Below are positions 27,817-37,007 of a stretch of 64,000 nucleotides of DNA, one piece after another. The stretch's first letter is position 1, and the number at the start of each line of letters is the position of its first letter. The stretch is from Saprospiraceae bacterium (GTDB lineage Bacteria; Bacteroidota; Bacteroidia; Chitinophagales; Saprospiraceae), in contig JAGQWX010000022.1 of the NCBI GenBank assembly GCA_020436935.1, positions 16,896-80,895 on the forward strand, written 5' to 3'. A program made the translations under genes and the position numbers. The notes beneath the pieces are model-generated. The model was not told where the DNA came from and ran no database searches. It saw nothing but the letters and a program-made list of their open reading frames with translations.

Positions 27817-29741
27817 TTTTTCTTGATGTTTTGTATCAAAATCTGGATATCGAAAGTCGGATCGTAATCTTTGACGTAACAAATATCTGCATTTTGCATG
27901 TTGTCGACAAAACTTCCGTCAATAACCCTACCAATTAGGGCGGATGTGTTTAAAATGCCTGGTTTTAGAGGGGGTAAATTCGCCCTTGAATTTTCATCGC
28001 TGTAACTGATCCAGGTACTTCCACCTGAAAAAATGGCAATCAAAGACTTAAAAGGAAAGTTCTTTCTGATCCGACTTCCAATGAAAGGCCATGTGATCAT
28101 CGCCGTCAAAGCCAATAGCAGGTCGGTCAATCTTTTGAGCCTGCGGTACACTGGTTTTGCCAATCTGTAACTTACCTCAGCCCTGTAAATTTCACCTGTT
28201 GATTTGCCGGAGGCACTGCCCACCATTGCCGATGCTCCTGCTATCTTATAACTCACTTCGGTGGAGGGCATGGCCATGTGCTGCAAGATGTCTTTCATCT
28301 TTAGACTTCCGGCGTCAAAAATCACCTCGTCCACTTTCAAATCCCGGATGATGTCAGACAGATGTCCGATATCATTGAGGTAATTGCCCGATTTACTATT
28401 ATTGGTACCGGCCACATATCCCAGGAATATGTGATTCTCTTTTGTAGTGTTGAAAGATTCAAATTTTTGATTTGCTGCATCGTTCGTAACAACCACAGTC
28501 CTTTTCTGCTGAGACTTGATCATACCTCCTCTGATGAAGTATTGCGCCCACAAAACAGGATATGCGCACAACCAGCCAATGAATATGACAGCGCGGCTGT
28601 TGCGCAGTTCTGCCGGAAGGATGGCAAAAACCACAAGGATCATCAACAGCGCACTGATAAGACCAGCATGCAGGTATTTTGCCTTGGGCAATCTGTCAAA
28701 CCATCCGTAAAACCAGGTATTGAACACAATGATGACAGAACAAATCAGTGAGGTCCAGACCACATTGTGCTGATCAAAATAGTTTTCATCAGCAAAATAA
28801 TACCGACTCCACAAATGATGGCTCAGCGCATAGACGGTGTAGGTCAGCCCTAAAGCCACCAATGGGCCAGCTAAAGACCTGACGACGTGACCAAGCCAGC
28901 TCCCAACACCAAGGAAGGCAGTTGCCACTTTCAAAAACAGCAAAAACCAGGGCCCTTCTCTTCCGATGTGTTTCTCCGCATAAATGACCATCGACTCATA
29001 AAAGCGTTTGTTGTAGGCAAAGCCGGCCTTTTGCGTGCTTTCCCCTTTAAAATGTACAATCTGCTCATCGGCCAGAAAATATATGCGGTATCCTGCATCA
29101 AGTATGCGCTTGGAAAGGTCGATGTCTTCACCGTACATGAAAAACCGCTCGTCAAAGCCTTTGAGATCGTGTAAGATTGAAGTGCGGACAAACATAAAAG
29201 CTCCGGTGAGCACTTCAACATCGCCATTGGTTCCGGCATTGAGTGAACCTAGATAATATCCATTCCAGAAAAGGCTGTTTGGAAAAAGCTTGTACAAACC
29301 TGTAAGTTTGGTAAATGACCTCCACACACCGGGCAGTCCTCTTTTTGATTCCGGTAAATACTTTCCACTGCCATCCATCATTTTTACTCCTACAGCACCG
29401 ATGACTGCATCTTCGTCCAATGTTTTCTGACATGCCAGGAGTGTTTCTTCCCCAAGAAGCGTATCAGGATTCAATATGAGTGTATAACGTCCGGTAGCCA
29501 GTTGAAATCCCTGATTATTGGCCACTCCAAATCCCACATTTTTCTGATTGTGGATCAGGGTGACTTCGGGGAATTGACTGCTCACCATTTGGGGGCTGCC
29601 ATCAATAGAGGCATTGTCAACAACGATGACCTGTACCTGCAAATGGGCAGTAGCCTGTCGTACAGATTCCAGACATCTTGCCAGAAAATCCCTGACATTA
29701 TAACTAACAATAACAATGCTGATATCGGCTTCAGGAATCAA
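27813..29741 (-). CDS. Family 2 glycosyltransferase fused to membrane and sugar-transferase-like N domains
   Basis: A 642-residue protein starting with TTG at 29739-29741, which overlaps the recR stop as TTGA. A GT2 catalytic domain (about 5-250) shows ISIVIVSYNVRDFLARCLES, VVDNASIDGS and LILNPDTLL. It is followed by transmembrane helices (about 265-400, four or five) and a cytosolic Rossmann-like domain (about 410-560, KRTVVVTNDAANQKFESFN; then KVDEVIFDAG). The latter two parts resemble the front half of polyprenyl-phosphate sugar transferases, but the catalytic phosphotransferase part is missing. It probably adds a sugar to a membrane-linked glycan. Confidence 0.85.
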   Translation of the reverse strand: MIPEADISIVIVSYNVRDFLARCLESVRQATAHLQVQVIVVDNASIDGSPQMVSSQFPEVTLIHNQKNVGFGVANNQGFQLATGRYTLILNPDTLLGEETLLACQKTLDEDAVIGAVGVKMMDGSGKYLPESKRGLPGVWRSFTKLTGLYKLFPNSLFWNGYYLGSLNAGTNGDVEVLTGAFMFVRTSILHDLKGFDERFFMYGEDIDLSKRILDAGYRIYFLADEQIVHFKGESTQKAGFAYNKRFYESMVIYAEKHIGREGPWFLLFLKVATAFLGVGSWLGHVVRSLAGPLVALGLTYTVYALSHHLWSRYYFADENYFDQHNVVWTSLICSVIIVFNTWFYGWFDRLPKAKYLHAGLISALLMILVVFAILPAELRNSRAVIFIGWLCAYPVLWAQYFIRGGMIKSQQKRTVVVTNDAANQKFESFNTTKENHIFLGYVAGTNNSKSGNYLNDIGHLSDIIRDLKVDEVIFDAGSLKMKDILQHMAMPSTEVSYKIAGASAMVGSASGKSTGEIYRAEVSYRLAKPVYRRLKRLTDLLLALTAMITWPFIGSRIRKNFPFKSLIAIFSGGSTWISYSDENSRANLPPLKPGILNTSALIGRVIDGSFVDNMQNADICYVKDYDPTFDIQILIQNIKKK

Positions 29742-30355
29742 TTAAGCCCGTTTTGGTGGTATGGTGTCCTGGAAAGTATAGACCTGCCTAGTGTAAATTC
29801 GTCGGCGTATTCGAGTTCACCGCCAAAAGAAACTCCTCTGGCGATGGTACTGATTTTCACATCATAAGGTGCCAGCAATCTGGAGATATAAAAGATGGTG
29901 GTTTCACCGTCAATCGTCGGACTGATGGCCATGATGAGCTCCTCTACTCCTTCATTTTTGACACGTTCTACGAGACTTTCCAAGTAAAGCTGATCCGGAC
30001 CAATACCATTGATGGGAGAAATGACTCCGCCAAGGATGTGATAAAGACCGCTATACTGTTGGGTATCTTCGATGGCCATGAGATCGCGCAGGTTCTCGAC
30101 CACACATATCATACGTTTGTTCCTGGTGGTGCTTGCACAAATGGCACAGATATCGTCATCAGAAACCAGATTGCATTTTTTGCACTGTTTGATTTCTGTA
30201 TCCAGTTTGTGCAAAGCATCGGCGATGATGCTTGCCTTATGGTGAGTGTCCTGTATCATGTGCAACGCCAGACGAAGGGCTGTCTTCCTGCCAATTCCCG
30301 GAAGACTTGCGATGGCATTGACTGCCTGTTCTAAAATCCTTGAAGGATAGTTCAT
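29738..30355 (-). CDS. recR: Recombination mediator RecR
   Basis: A 205-residue protein with the full RecR layout. A helix-hairpin-helix (ASLPGIGRKTALRLALHMI) is followed by a C4 zinc finger with Cys58, Cys61, Cys70 and Cys73, then a Toprim domain (VVENLRDLMAIEDT; MAISPTIDGETTIFYISRLL). RecR works with RecF/RecO to load RecA on gapped DNA. Its stop overlaps the TTG start of the glycosyltransferase gene by four bases, so the two share an operon although their jobs are unrelated. Confidence 0.97.
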   Translation of the reverse strand: MNYPSRILEQAVNAIASLPGIGRKTALRLALHMIQDTHHKASIIADALHKLDTEIKQCKKCNLVSDDDICAICASTTRNKRMICVVENLRDLMAIEDTQQYSGLYHILGGVISPINGIGPDQLYLESLVERVKNEGVEELIMAISPTIDGETTIFYISRLLAPYDVKISTIARGVSFGGELEYADEFTLGRSILSRTPYHQNGLN

Positions 30356-30899
30356 ATGAAAATTATCCGTTTAATATGAATGGCTCAAAAATAAGGTTTT
30401 GGCGCATACTTTATAATGATGAATGATTTTATTAATGGTAAATGATTTAATGTTGAATGTATTTTTAATGAATGATGGAGGATGAATGATTGTCTAGAAT
30501 CAAATGAGTCATCTTAGCAAATTGGCATCAAAAGTCTTTATGTCCAAAGATTCCTTTTTTATCTTCTAACATCTTCTATCACCTAGTCAATGGTTATACC
30601 ATCAAAAAGGTGAGCGTAGCTTCTCAGCTCATTCAGTATTTTTGTTTTATTCTTCACACTGCGTCTTTCTAAGAGAGCAGATTCCAGAATAATTTTAGCT
30701 TCCATGGACAAAACTTCTTTGATTAAGGTCTGCTGAGGCCTTTAATGCATTTAAAAGTTCTTCTGACAATTCTCTTATTTGCAGGGAAAACAAAATGCAT
30801 GAATTTTAAATAAGTAACGTTAAAACTTCTAAAACTCGCATTTTTTGATTTTAGTTTCTTCATTTCGCACAAAACAAGCTAAAGGCCAATCGCTAATAG
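30356..30899. other. Intergenic stretch with a gene remnant
   Basis: A 540-base region between recR and the CrtA-like gene. Its right half holds the antitoxin remnant at 30583-30793. On the minus strand an ATG near 30508 opens MTHLILDN, reminiscent of the start of a PIN toxin, but the frame stops after 15 codons. The remainder is AT-rich with short repeats of AATGATTT/AATGAATG-like words at 30418-30490. No intact gene or RNA is seen. Confidence 0.55.
30583..30793 (-). pseudogene. Frameshifted ribbon-helix-helix (FitA-like) antitoxin remnant
   Basis: Two overlapping minus-strand frames read as one broken gene. The first gives QIRELSEELLNALKASADLN then QRSFV before a stop. The second gives SMEAKIILESALLERRSVKN and runs to a stop at 30583-30585. 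Joined, they match the Arc/FitA antitoxin pattern (IR-L-EEL--ALK-RA---RS---E---ILE-AL). No ATG is found upstream in frame, so the start is missing too. A PIN toxin would be expected next; only a possible short stub is present. Confidence 0.6.
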
Positions 30900-31583
30900 C
30901 TAATAGCTTACGACTTCCAATCCAGGCCATGACCCTTCCATGCCAATGACCGAAAATCGTGCAAAAAGTTCCTCTTTGTACCAGCCCAATTCCTTTGTCT
31001 TTCTGATGGCTTCTAAATGGTCTTTTTGTCCGTAAGCGAATCGTTTGACAGCATCTTCAGAAGGCCAGATGCTGATGGTGGCTTGTTCGACCCATGGCAA
31101 CTCACCAACACCGATGGACAAGATTTTCTCCCCGGCACCCTGGATGGCCTTGGCAGTCAAAGGGACGTGTTTCCAGAATTTCAGAGCCTTGCTCCAGGTA
31201 ATGGAGGCTCTGGTCAAGACCATTATTGGTACATTAGGCATTGCTTCTCCTTGTTGAAATGGGCTGAGCCCTCCCCAACTGCCATGGGCCTTAAATGATT
31301 GAGCTGTAAGCTGTAGTACATGATCGCTCCTATCCCGGTATGCCTGGAGCAATGCGTTGCTTTTCAGAAATTGCGTTTTGTCTGCATCATTGTCCCATTG
31401 CAAAAGCAGCGCATATATGTTGAAATTGGGCAGAAAACCAAATCCCTCATCAGCTCCACTGCCCATCAGTTTGCTAAAACTGACGCCTTCCACAGCTGCA
31501 AACCTCCCAGGCCAAAGTGCCATGCGGCTGAACGCCCAAAAACGATATTTTTTTTTGATGTAAAAGAGAAAAACAGTGGTCAT
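30900..31583 (-). CDS. Spheroidene monooxygenase-like (CrtA family) protein
   Basis: A 227-residue protein with the CrtA-family pattern, including MVLTRASITWSKALKFWKHV, the stretch SIGVGELPWVEQATISIWPS and the C-terminal GWYKEELFARFSVIG. In phototrophs CrtA adds keto groups to carotenoids with O2. Here no other carotenoid gene is present in the window, so the role could be pigment modification or something else. Start at the ATG 31581-31583. Stand-alone gene. Confidence 0.82.
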   Translation of the reverse strand: MTTVFLFYIKKKYRFWAFSRMALWPGRFAAVEGVSFSKLMGSGADEGFGFLPNFNIYALLLQWDNDADKTQFLKSNALLQAYRDRSDHVLQLTAQSFKAHGSWGGLSPFQQGEAMPNVPIMVLTRASITWSKALKFWKHVPLTAKAIQGAGEKILSIGVGELPWVEQATISIWPSEDAVKRFAYGQKDHLEAIRKTKELGWYKEELFARFSVIGMEGSWPGLEVVSY

Positions 31584-31668
31584 GGATGTAAGCTAAAAAT
31601 CAATAATGATTATTGAACACCTGAGATGGCATTTAGCTCATATTTTTTGCGTTTTTCTGAAACTAACT

Positions 31669-32673
31669 TTACCTTACCCCAAGCTTTCCCAATTCCTCTT
31701 CAAGATTTTCAGAATTGCGGATACCACTAGCTAAAATTTTTCCACTTTCATCCAATAAAATCCCATAAGGGATAGAAGAAATTCCATAATATCCGGCATA
31801 TGGTTTTCTGGATGACGCTGACAAGAGCAAGCTTTGGAAGGGGATATTCATGACTTTACCCATCCTGATCCAGGCTTCTTTGCTCTCGTCGTTGCTGATG
31901 GCTACAAAACGAATCTCTTCTTTTTTTTCGAGTCGATTATACAACTCAATGATGTTGGGCATTTCTTTGATGCAAGGGCCACACCAAGAAGCCCAGTTGT
32001 CAATAAAGGTGATCTTACCCTTGAAGTCTGACAACTGATATTTTTGATCATCTACACCAGACATGCTGATATTCTGAGGATACGTTTCTCTTTGCACTTG
32101 GTCCTGGACTTCCCTCAGCGCTCTTCCATAATAAGTTTCTTTCATGACGACCGGATCAATGACCTTTAAATATTCCACAAACTTTTGTTCCTCTAAATCA
32201 CCCGTCTTTTTCCACACATAAAGGATAAAAGCAGCGATTGCATTTTTTTGATTTTCCTGAATTGCTTTATCCTTGAGGTCATCATCGTGCGATAAGGAAT
32301 TGGTATTTTCGTAAAGTGACTTAAAAGTTTGATTGATCGCATGGTCAAGTTCATACTTTTTATCAGGCAACATTTGGATGTGGATATCTTTATCCTCTGC
32401 AAATAAAAATTGAGCAAGATATTTGTCTGGATTTCCATAGATATTCTGACTTACAATAAAATAAATATCACCATCTACTTTCCCTGGGGAATATAAAAAT
32501 TGATCGTTGACCCGGTAAATGGTATCTAAATATTCCCTAAACATAAAATCCTTTGAAACATACAATCTGTCTATTTCGGGATCATCCAGGCTTATTTCCA
32601 CCATGGGAGATTTTGAGCATCCTAGAGAAAAACACAAAAGAAAGATGGTGCAGGAAAAAATATTTTTCATCAT
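31669..32673 (-). CDS. TlpA-like thioredoxin-fold lipoprotein
   Basis: A 334-residue protein with signal peptide and lipobox (FSLGC, Cys19). The N-terminal 200 residues are a helical, unassigned domain like those in Bacteroidota TlpA/DUF4369-type proteins. The C-terminal thioredoxin fold (about 195-334) contains Trp-Cys-Gly-Pro-Cys with Cys231 and Cys234 and the cis-Pro region SSIPYGILLD. It should act as an envelope-anchored disulfide reductase or oxidoreductase. Partner proteins are not encoded nearby. Confidence 0.88.
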   Translation of the reverse strand: MMKNIFSCTIFLLCFSLGCSKSPMVEISLDDPEIDRLYVSKDFMFREYLDTIYRVNDQFLYSPGKVDGDIYFIVSQNIYGNPDKYLAQFLFAEDKDIHIQMLPDKKYELDHAINQTFKSLYENTNSLSHDDDLKDKAIQENQKNAIAAFILYVWKKTGDLEEQKFVEYLKVIDPVVMKETYYGRALREVQDQVQRETYPQNISMSGVDDQKYQLSDFKGKITFIDNWASWCGPCIKEMPNIIELYNRLEKKEEIRFVAISNDESKEAWIRMGKVMNIPFQSLLLSASSRKPYAGYYGISSIPYGILLDESGKILASGIRNSENLEEELGKLGVR

Positions 32674-32939
32674 ATGGCTTTTTTAAATTTTCAATTTGTG
32701 CAAAACCATGCTCTATTGCAACTGAATAAAAATAGGTAATTTATTGATAATTGAAAAAGATTGGCAAATATTATTTTATGCCTTGTCTTTTTTAGCCTTG
32801 GAACTCAATGATTCATTGACATCCGAAAGGCAAATCACATGAAAAATACTCCTACAATCAATGGAAATGCAAAATATCAGGTCAATTTAATGGGTGAGTG
32901 GAAGAGCTTTTAATGGCCTTAAAATCAAATGAGACGAGC

Positions 32940-35900
32940 CTACAGCTCATTGTTGTACAGCTCACTTTTTTGCCTTTGCTCTTTCCATTGCAAAGGTGTG
33001 AGTCCCATCTCCTGCTTAAATATTCTCGCAAAATATCCAGGGTCATTGAATCCAGTTTCATAAGCTATCATCTTAATGACCATGTCCGATTTCTCCAGCA
33101 ATATTTTTGCCCTGCTCAGTCTGATATGACGAATGAATCTGATGGGTGAAAGCCCGGTCAAGGCAGATATTTTTCGGTGCAACTGCGAATGACTCATGGC
33201 GGCGGCCTTACACAAATGGTCGACAGAATATTCATAATCTTTCAAGTTCTCCAGGACCAATGCTTTCAACTGAACAAACAATGCATCTTTTTCGGGAATG
33301 ACTTCTGGCACAGCCATCAAATCCTGGCTCTCTTCTGATTCTCTGGTGGCCATGGCCAGGTAATACTTTTGCAAATTGGTTCGCAATTGCAATAGCATTT
33401 TGATGCGCACCTGTAGTTCCTCTTTGTGGAAAGGCTTTTCAAGATATGCATCAGCGCCTTTTTGTAGTCCTTCAATCTTACTTTCTATATCTGCTTTTGC
33501 CGTAAGCATAATGATGGGTATATGGCTTGTCCTGACATCATTTTTGAGTGTCTGACAAACTTCAAAACCATCTTTTAGTGGCATCATCACGTCTGTTACA
33601 ATGAGATCCGGCAACTCATCAATAGCAATTTCAATGCCTTCTGCACCATCTTTGCCCACTTGAATCTCATATTCTTCATAAAGACAGGAAGCCACGTATG
33701 CAACTACATCCTGGTTGTCTTCTATCAGAAGAATTCGAGGCCGGTTTTGATGGGTATTATTGAATACCTGATCGTCCATTATTCCAATATCACCCTGATA
33801 TTGGAATTCTTCATTTTTTTCCAATTCAAAAGACTCAATAACTTGTGTAATCTCTGCGTCCTGATGGATTGGAAGGATGCATTCAAATTCAGTGCCTTTA
33901 CCCGGGACGCTCTTCACGCCAATGGTACCTCCCATGACCTGAACCAGCTCCTGAACAAGCGACAGGCCTATTCCCGAGCCTTCTGTACTCCGTGTATGGC
34001 TGTCATCAATTTGATAAAAGCGGTCAAAAATATGTGGCAGGTGATCTTTTGCTATGCCAATGCCGGAATCCTTTATTTTAATGGCAAACAATGCTCTATC
34101 CATACCGTTTACAGCTTCATTTCTGACGTTTAACTCCACCCTTACAATGCCATTTTCTGGTGTAAATTTTATGGCATTAGAGAGGAGATTGATCATTACT
34201 TTCTGAATTTTCTCCTTGTCAAAATCCATCATCAATACCTCCACACCAGATTCAAACCTGAGGTCTATACCTTTTTCATCTGCCAGAGAAATAAGGCTGT
34301 AAGTCAGGTATCTCAGGTACTTGACAATATCTGCCTGCTGTAAAAAAAGGCTGACTTTTCCACTTTCCAACTTGTTGAGTTCCAGCATTTGATTGACCAG
34401 TTCCAGTAGTCTTTGTGCATTTCTACGAATCATAGAAACCCCTTCATCGAGCCAATCTCCGGGATGATTCGATATCTGATCGGCCATTCCTGAAATGACC
34501 GTCAGGGGCGTTCGGAACTCATGGGTAATATTGGTATAAAAACGTGCTTTTGCTACTTCCAGTTCTTTCAACCTTTTTGCTTGTTCCTCCGATTTCTGCA
34601 GGTCCAAAAACCTGATATAGGCTTGCTCAAAGACATGATGCATTCTTCTCAGCAATTGCTTTTCTGACTCGTCATACTGAAGGCCTTCATAATTATGGAT
34701 GCTCAATGCGGAATTCGACATGAAAGAAATGAGCATGCTCAGTCCCGGGGCAGCAAGTACTTTTTCTTTTCTGGCCGGACCAATAAGATTTCCCGGTTCA
34801 GAATGGTCAAATACATATTGGTAGTATCGATTTTTTTGATCAAAATTTAATTGTATTTCAAAAAACCGGGGTCGGCTTTTACAGGCCTGATGGATCCGAT
34901 TGATAACTTCCTGATCACCTATCGGAAGCATTATTTTTTCCGGGATTGAAATTTCAGATGTGGTTGCCCAAAAATGGAGTGCCGATGGATGATCCAGTTC
35001 GTCAAATATTACACAAACGTCAGCAAGTAGATTGAGGTGCATCATTTGCTGATAGGTGGCAGAAACTACCTGGTAGAGATCTTTGCTTTGGTGCATGGCC
35101 AATGAGGCAGATCTGACTCTTTCGAGCGCGGTTTCTATCTGTGCTTCTCTGGCTTGTGCCTCTGCTCTTTGAAGGTCGAGGAATCGGGTATAAGCTTGTT
35201 CAAATACAACACCAAAGCGTTTGAGAATGTCGTTGCTTTGTTCCGAGAAAACTTGCCCTGTATTGTTGATGATAAAAATGCAGGTATTGGGGGATATGAC
35301 TGCCGACCTGGCATATCCTCCTTCGGAATTAAGTAACTTTTCTTTTAATTCATCGGGTGCTTTATCCCATGGTGAATGGCGGTATAAGTGCTCAAAAAAC
35401 TCAATTTTTTCAGCCCTGGTATAAACTTCAGTCATAAACGGCCTTCGTTCGATGATGGATTGTTGAAGATTGGTAAAAATCGGCCTGTCAAGATGATAGA
35501 CCACGGCCTTTTGAGCAAAACTTGTTGCACCACCACAGCCCCAGATTGGAACGTGTTCGTCGACTTCATCATTGATGGTGATGAAAGCTCCTCCGTTGAT
35601 GTTTACTTCCAGGCTGATCAACTGCTGCGAAACCAGATTAACCACATCCTGCAATTCAGAGGTGTGATTCATCAGCATGCTTCTGTTGCGGATCCGCTCC
35701 AAAGCGACTTCTATCTGGGCTTTCTTGGCTTGCTCTTTTGCACGTTTCAGATCCAAAAACCTCACAAAAGCCTCCTCCAGAACATTTCCAAATCTTTTAA
35801 GCAATTCCGTTTGAACGTCATCCAATGGGGCCAGACGATAATAAAGCAGGCCAATACCTGAGTTCTTGGCAATTGTTCCTACCATGCTTATGCCGGATGA

Positions 35901-36425
35901 AGTCTCGGTTTCTGCACTTTTTTGATCTCCCTTCTTTAAGCTGGAATAAAAATCTTCAATAAGCTTCAACTTTTCATCTCCCGAAAAAGTACGGCGGAAA
36001 ATTGGCCCTATGGCATCTTCCGAATTGGCCAGTTCATGAATAAAAAAATGGCGCAACTTTTCGAATGTTGTTTCCGTGAAAGTTAATTTACCTCCCTGGT
36101 TTGAAAAAAGCCAAAGCTGCTGACTATTGACGGCGGTTTCATCAAAGTGATAAAGATAGCCATCCTCAACTTCCAGTCCAACTCCCATCATTTCTCTGAC
36201 AAAAGCCGTCAGACACTGGTGCAAATCATCATTCAGTTGCAACTCAGAAAAAGCAGTCCTCACATTATTGAGTGCATTCTCAATAACCAGTTTACCCCGA
36301 AGATACTCAAGTTCTTCGTGGATACTCTTGTGATTGATATTTGCTTCTTCGAAACCCATTACGTGCTGAATTTTATAAAAGAACCATTTCGAAAATTCAG
36401 TTTCTTTATCTTTGAACAATGCCAA
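32940..36425 (-). CDS. Cytosolic hybrid histidine kinase/response regulator with AraC HTH
   Basis: A 1161-residue hybrid regulator with no signal peptide or membrane helix. The N-terminal 600 residues hold three GAF-like sensory modules, each followed by a signalling helix with the repeated pattern RFLDL(K/Q)(R/K)(A/S)(K/E). HisKA follows with His635 in HEFRTP, HATPase with NLLSNAIKFTP and DSGIGI, a receiver with Asp945 (VTDVMMP) and an AraC-type HTH (about 1055-1161). It starts with TTG; no ATG lies upstream in frame, and the ATG at residue 23 (36357-36359) is an alternative. Signal and target genes are unknown. Confidence 0.92.
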   Translation of the reverse strand: MALFKDKETEFSKWFFYKIQHVMGFEEANINHKSIHEELEYLRGKLVIENALNNVRTAFSELQLNDDLHQCLTAFVREMMGVGLEVEDGYLYHFDETAVNSQQLWLFSNQGGKLTFTETTFEKLRHFFIHELANSEDAIGPIFRRTFSGDEKLKLIEDFYSSLKKGDQKSAETETSSGISMVGTIAKNSGIGLLYYRLAPLDDVQTELLKRFGNVLEEAFVRFLDLKRAKEQAKKAQIEVALERIRNRSMLMNHTSELQDVVNLVSQQLISLEVNINGGAFITINDEVDEHVPIWGCGGATSFAQKAVVYHLDRPIFTNLQQSIIERRPFMTEVYTRAEKIEFFEHLYRHSPWDKAPDELKEKLLNSEGGYARSAVISPNTCIFIINNTGQVFSEQSNDILKRFGVVFEQAYTRFLDLQRAEAQAREAQIETALERVRSASLAMHQSKDLYQVVSATYQQMMHLNLLADVCVIFDELDHPSALHFWATTSEISIPEKIMLPIGDQEVINRIHQACKSRPRFFEIQLNFDQKNRYYQYVFDHSEPGNLIGPARKEKVLAAPGLSMLISFMSNSALSIHNYEGLQYDESEKQLLRRMHHVFEQAYIRFLDLQKSEEQAKRLKELEVAKARFYTNITHEFRTPLTVISGMADQISNHPGDWLDEGVSMIRRNAQRLLELVNQMLELNKLESGKVSLFLQQADIVKYLRYLTYSLISLADEKGIDLRFESGVEVLMMDFDKEKIQKVMINLLSNAIKFTPENGIVRVELNVRNEAVNGMDRALFAIKIKDSGIGIAKDHLPHIFDRFYQIDDSHTRSTEGSGIGLSLVQELVQVMGGTIGVKSVPGKGTEFECILPIHQDAEITQVIESFELEKNEEFQYQGDIGIMDDQVFNNTHQNRPRILLIEDNQDVVAYVASCLYEEYEIQVGKDGAEGIEIAIDELPDLIVTDVMMPLKDGFEVCQTLKNDVRTSHIPIIMLTAKADIESKIEGLQKGADAYLEKPFHKEELQVRIKMLLQLRTNLQKYYLAMATRESEESQDLMAVPEVIPEKDALFVQLKALVLENLKDYEYSVDHLCKAAAMSHSQLHRKISALTGLSPIRFIRHIRLSRAKILLEKSDMVIKMIAYETGFNDPGYFARIFKQEMGLTPLQWKEQRQKSELYNNEL

Positions 36426-37007
36426 TAGAGAAATGGTGCACCCATTCTCAAAAACCTGAAAATCGATGCTTGATTTTGAAATATATTTTTGATGGATTCC
36501 AAAAACAAATTTCCAGGATTAAATGTGGGCGAAAAACTTGAATAATTAGGAGATATAGACCTTTTTGACCCCTTGCTGCATATTCGATCTTGCATTGCAA
36601 TTGATCCTTCAAAGAAGGTCGTTTACCCCCCTCAAAATACTCCTCTTCTTTTCCCATCATAATAGAAAGCAACTTCCTTAAAGATGCAAATCTTTTTAAA
36701 GAATAAGGCAATTAAAAACAATAATATTTTTCTACTGCTTCTCAATTTTGGGCTATATGTCCTATCATTTGCGGCGTTTCGGCTCAAATTCGGGCTATTT
36801 GTCCCATCCTATCCAAAATTTTCATACCAACTTTGTTCTATGTCAAAATAGAAATATAGATGTGATTATTTTCAATACATATAATTTTATTATATGCATA
36901 ATAATATGCTTACCTGTATTATAAGTTGAATAATTGCTCAAAAATTGAAATTAATATTAGATAAAAATTTCAAGATTTTTCTAAAAAAATGATCAAAACT
37001 ACAGCAA
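36426..37007. other. Divergent control region between the HTCS and LytTR genes
   Basis: No gene is supported in these 580 bases. The feature of note is a direct repeat, GGGCTATATGTCCTATC at 36750-36766 and GGGCTATTTGTCCCATC at 36792-36808, 42 bases apart (four helical turns). From about 36840 to 37000 it is very AT-rich. Two regulators with DNA-binding domains flank it on opposite strands. Confidence 0.6.
36750..36808. promoter_or_regulatory. Phased direct repeat, possible regulator site
   Basis: GGGCTATATGTCCTATC (36750-36766) and GGGCTATTTGTCCCATC (36792-36808) agree at 15 of 17 bases. Both LytTR and AraC-type proteins bind direct repeats, so either flanking regulator could use it. The 42-base period places both copies on one DNA face. 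Confidence 0.55.

Noticed and set aside
27817..27882. N-terminal extension of the M20 hydrolase
   Set aside because: It lies inside the end of the glycosyltransferase gene, whereas the GTG at 27816 gives a 4-base overlap and normal length.
30508..30550. Start of a PIN toxin (MTHLILDN)
   Set aside because: The frame stops after 15 codons and only the first eight residues resemble PIN proteins, so it is kept only as a hint beside the antitoxin remnant.
36448..36711. 87-codon minus-strand frame upstream of the cytosolic hybrid kinase
   Set aside because: No family resemblance, and it overlaps the region expected to hold the promoter; composition is not convincing.
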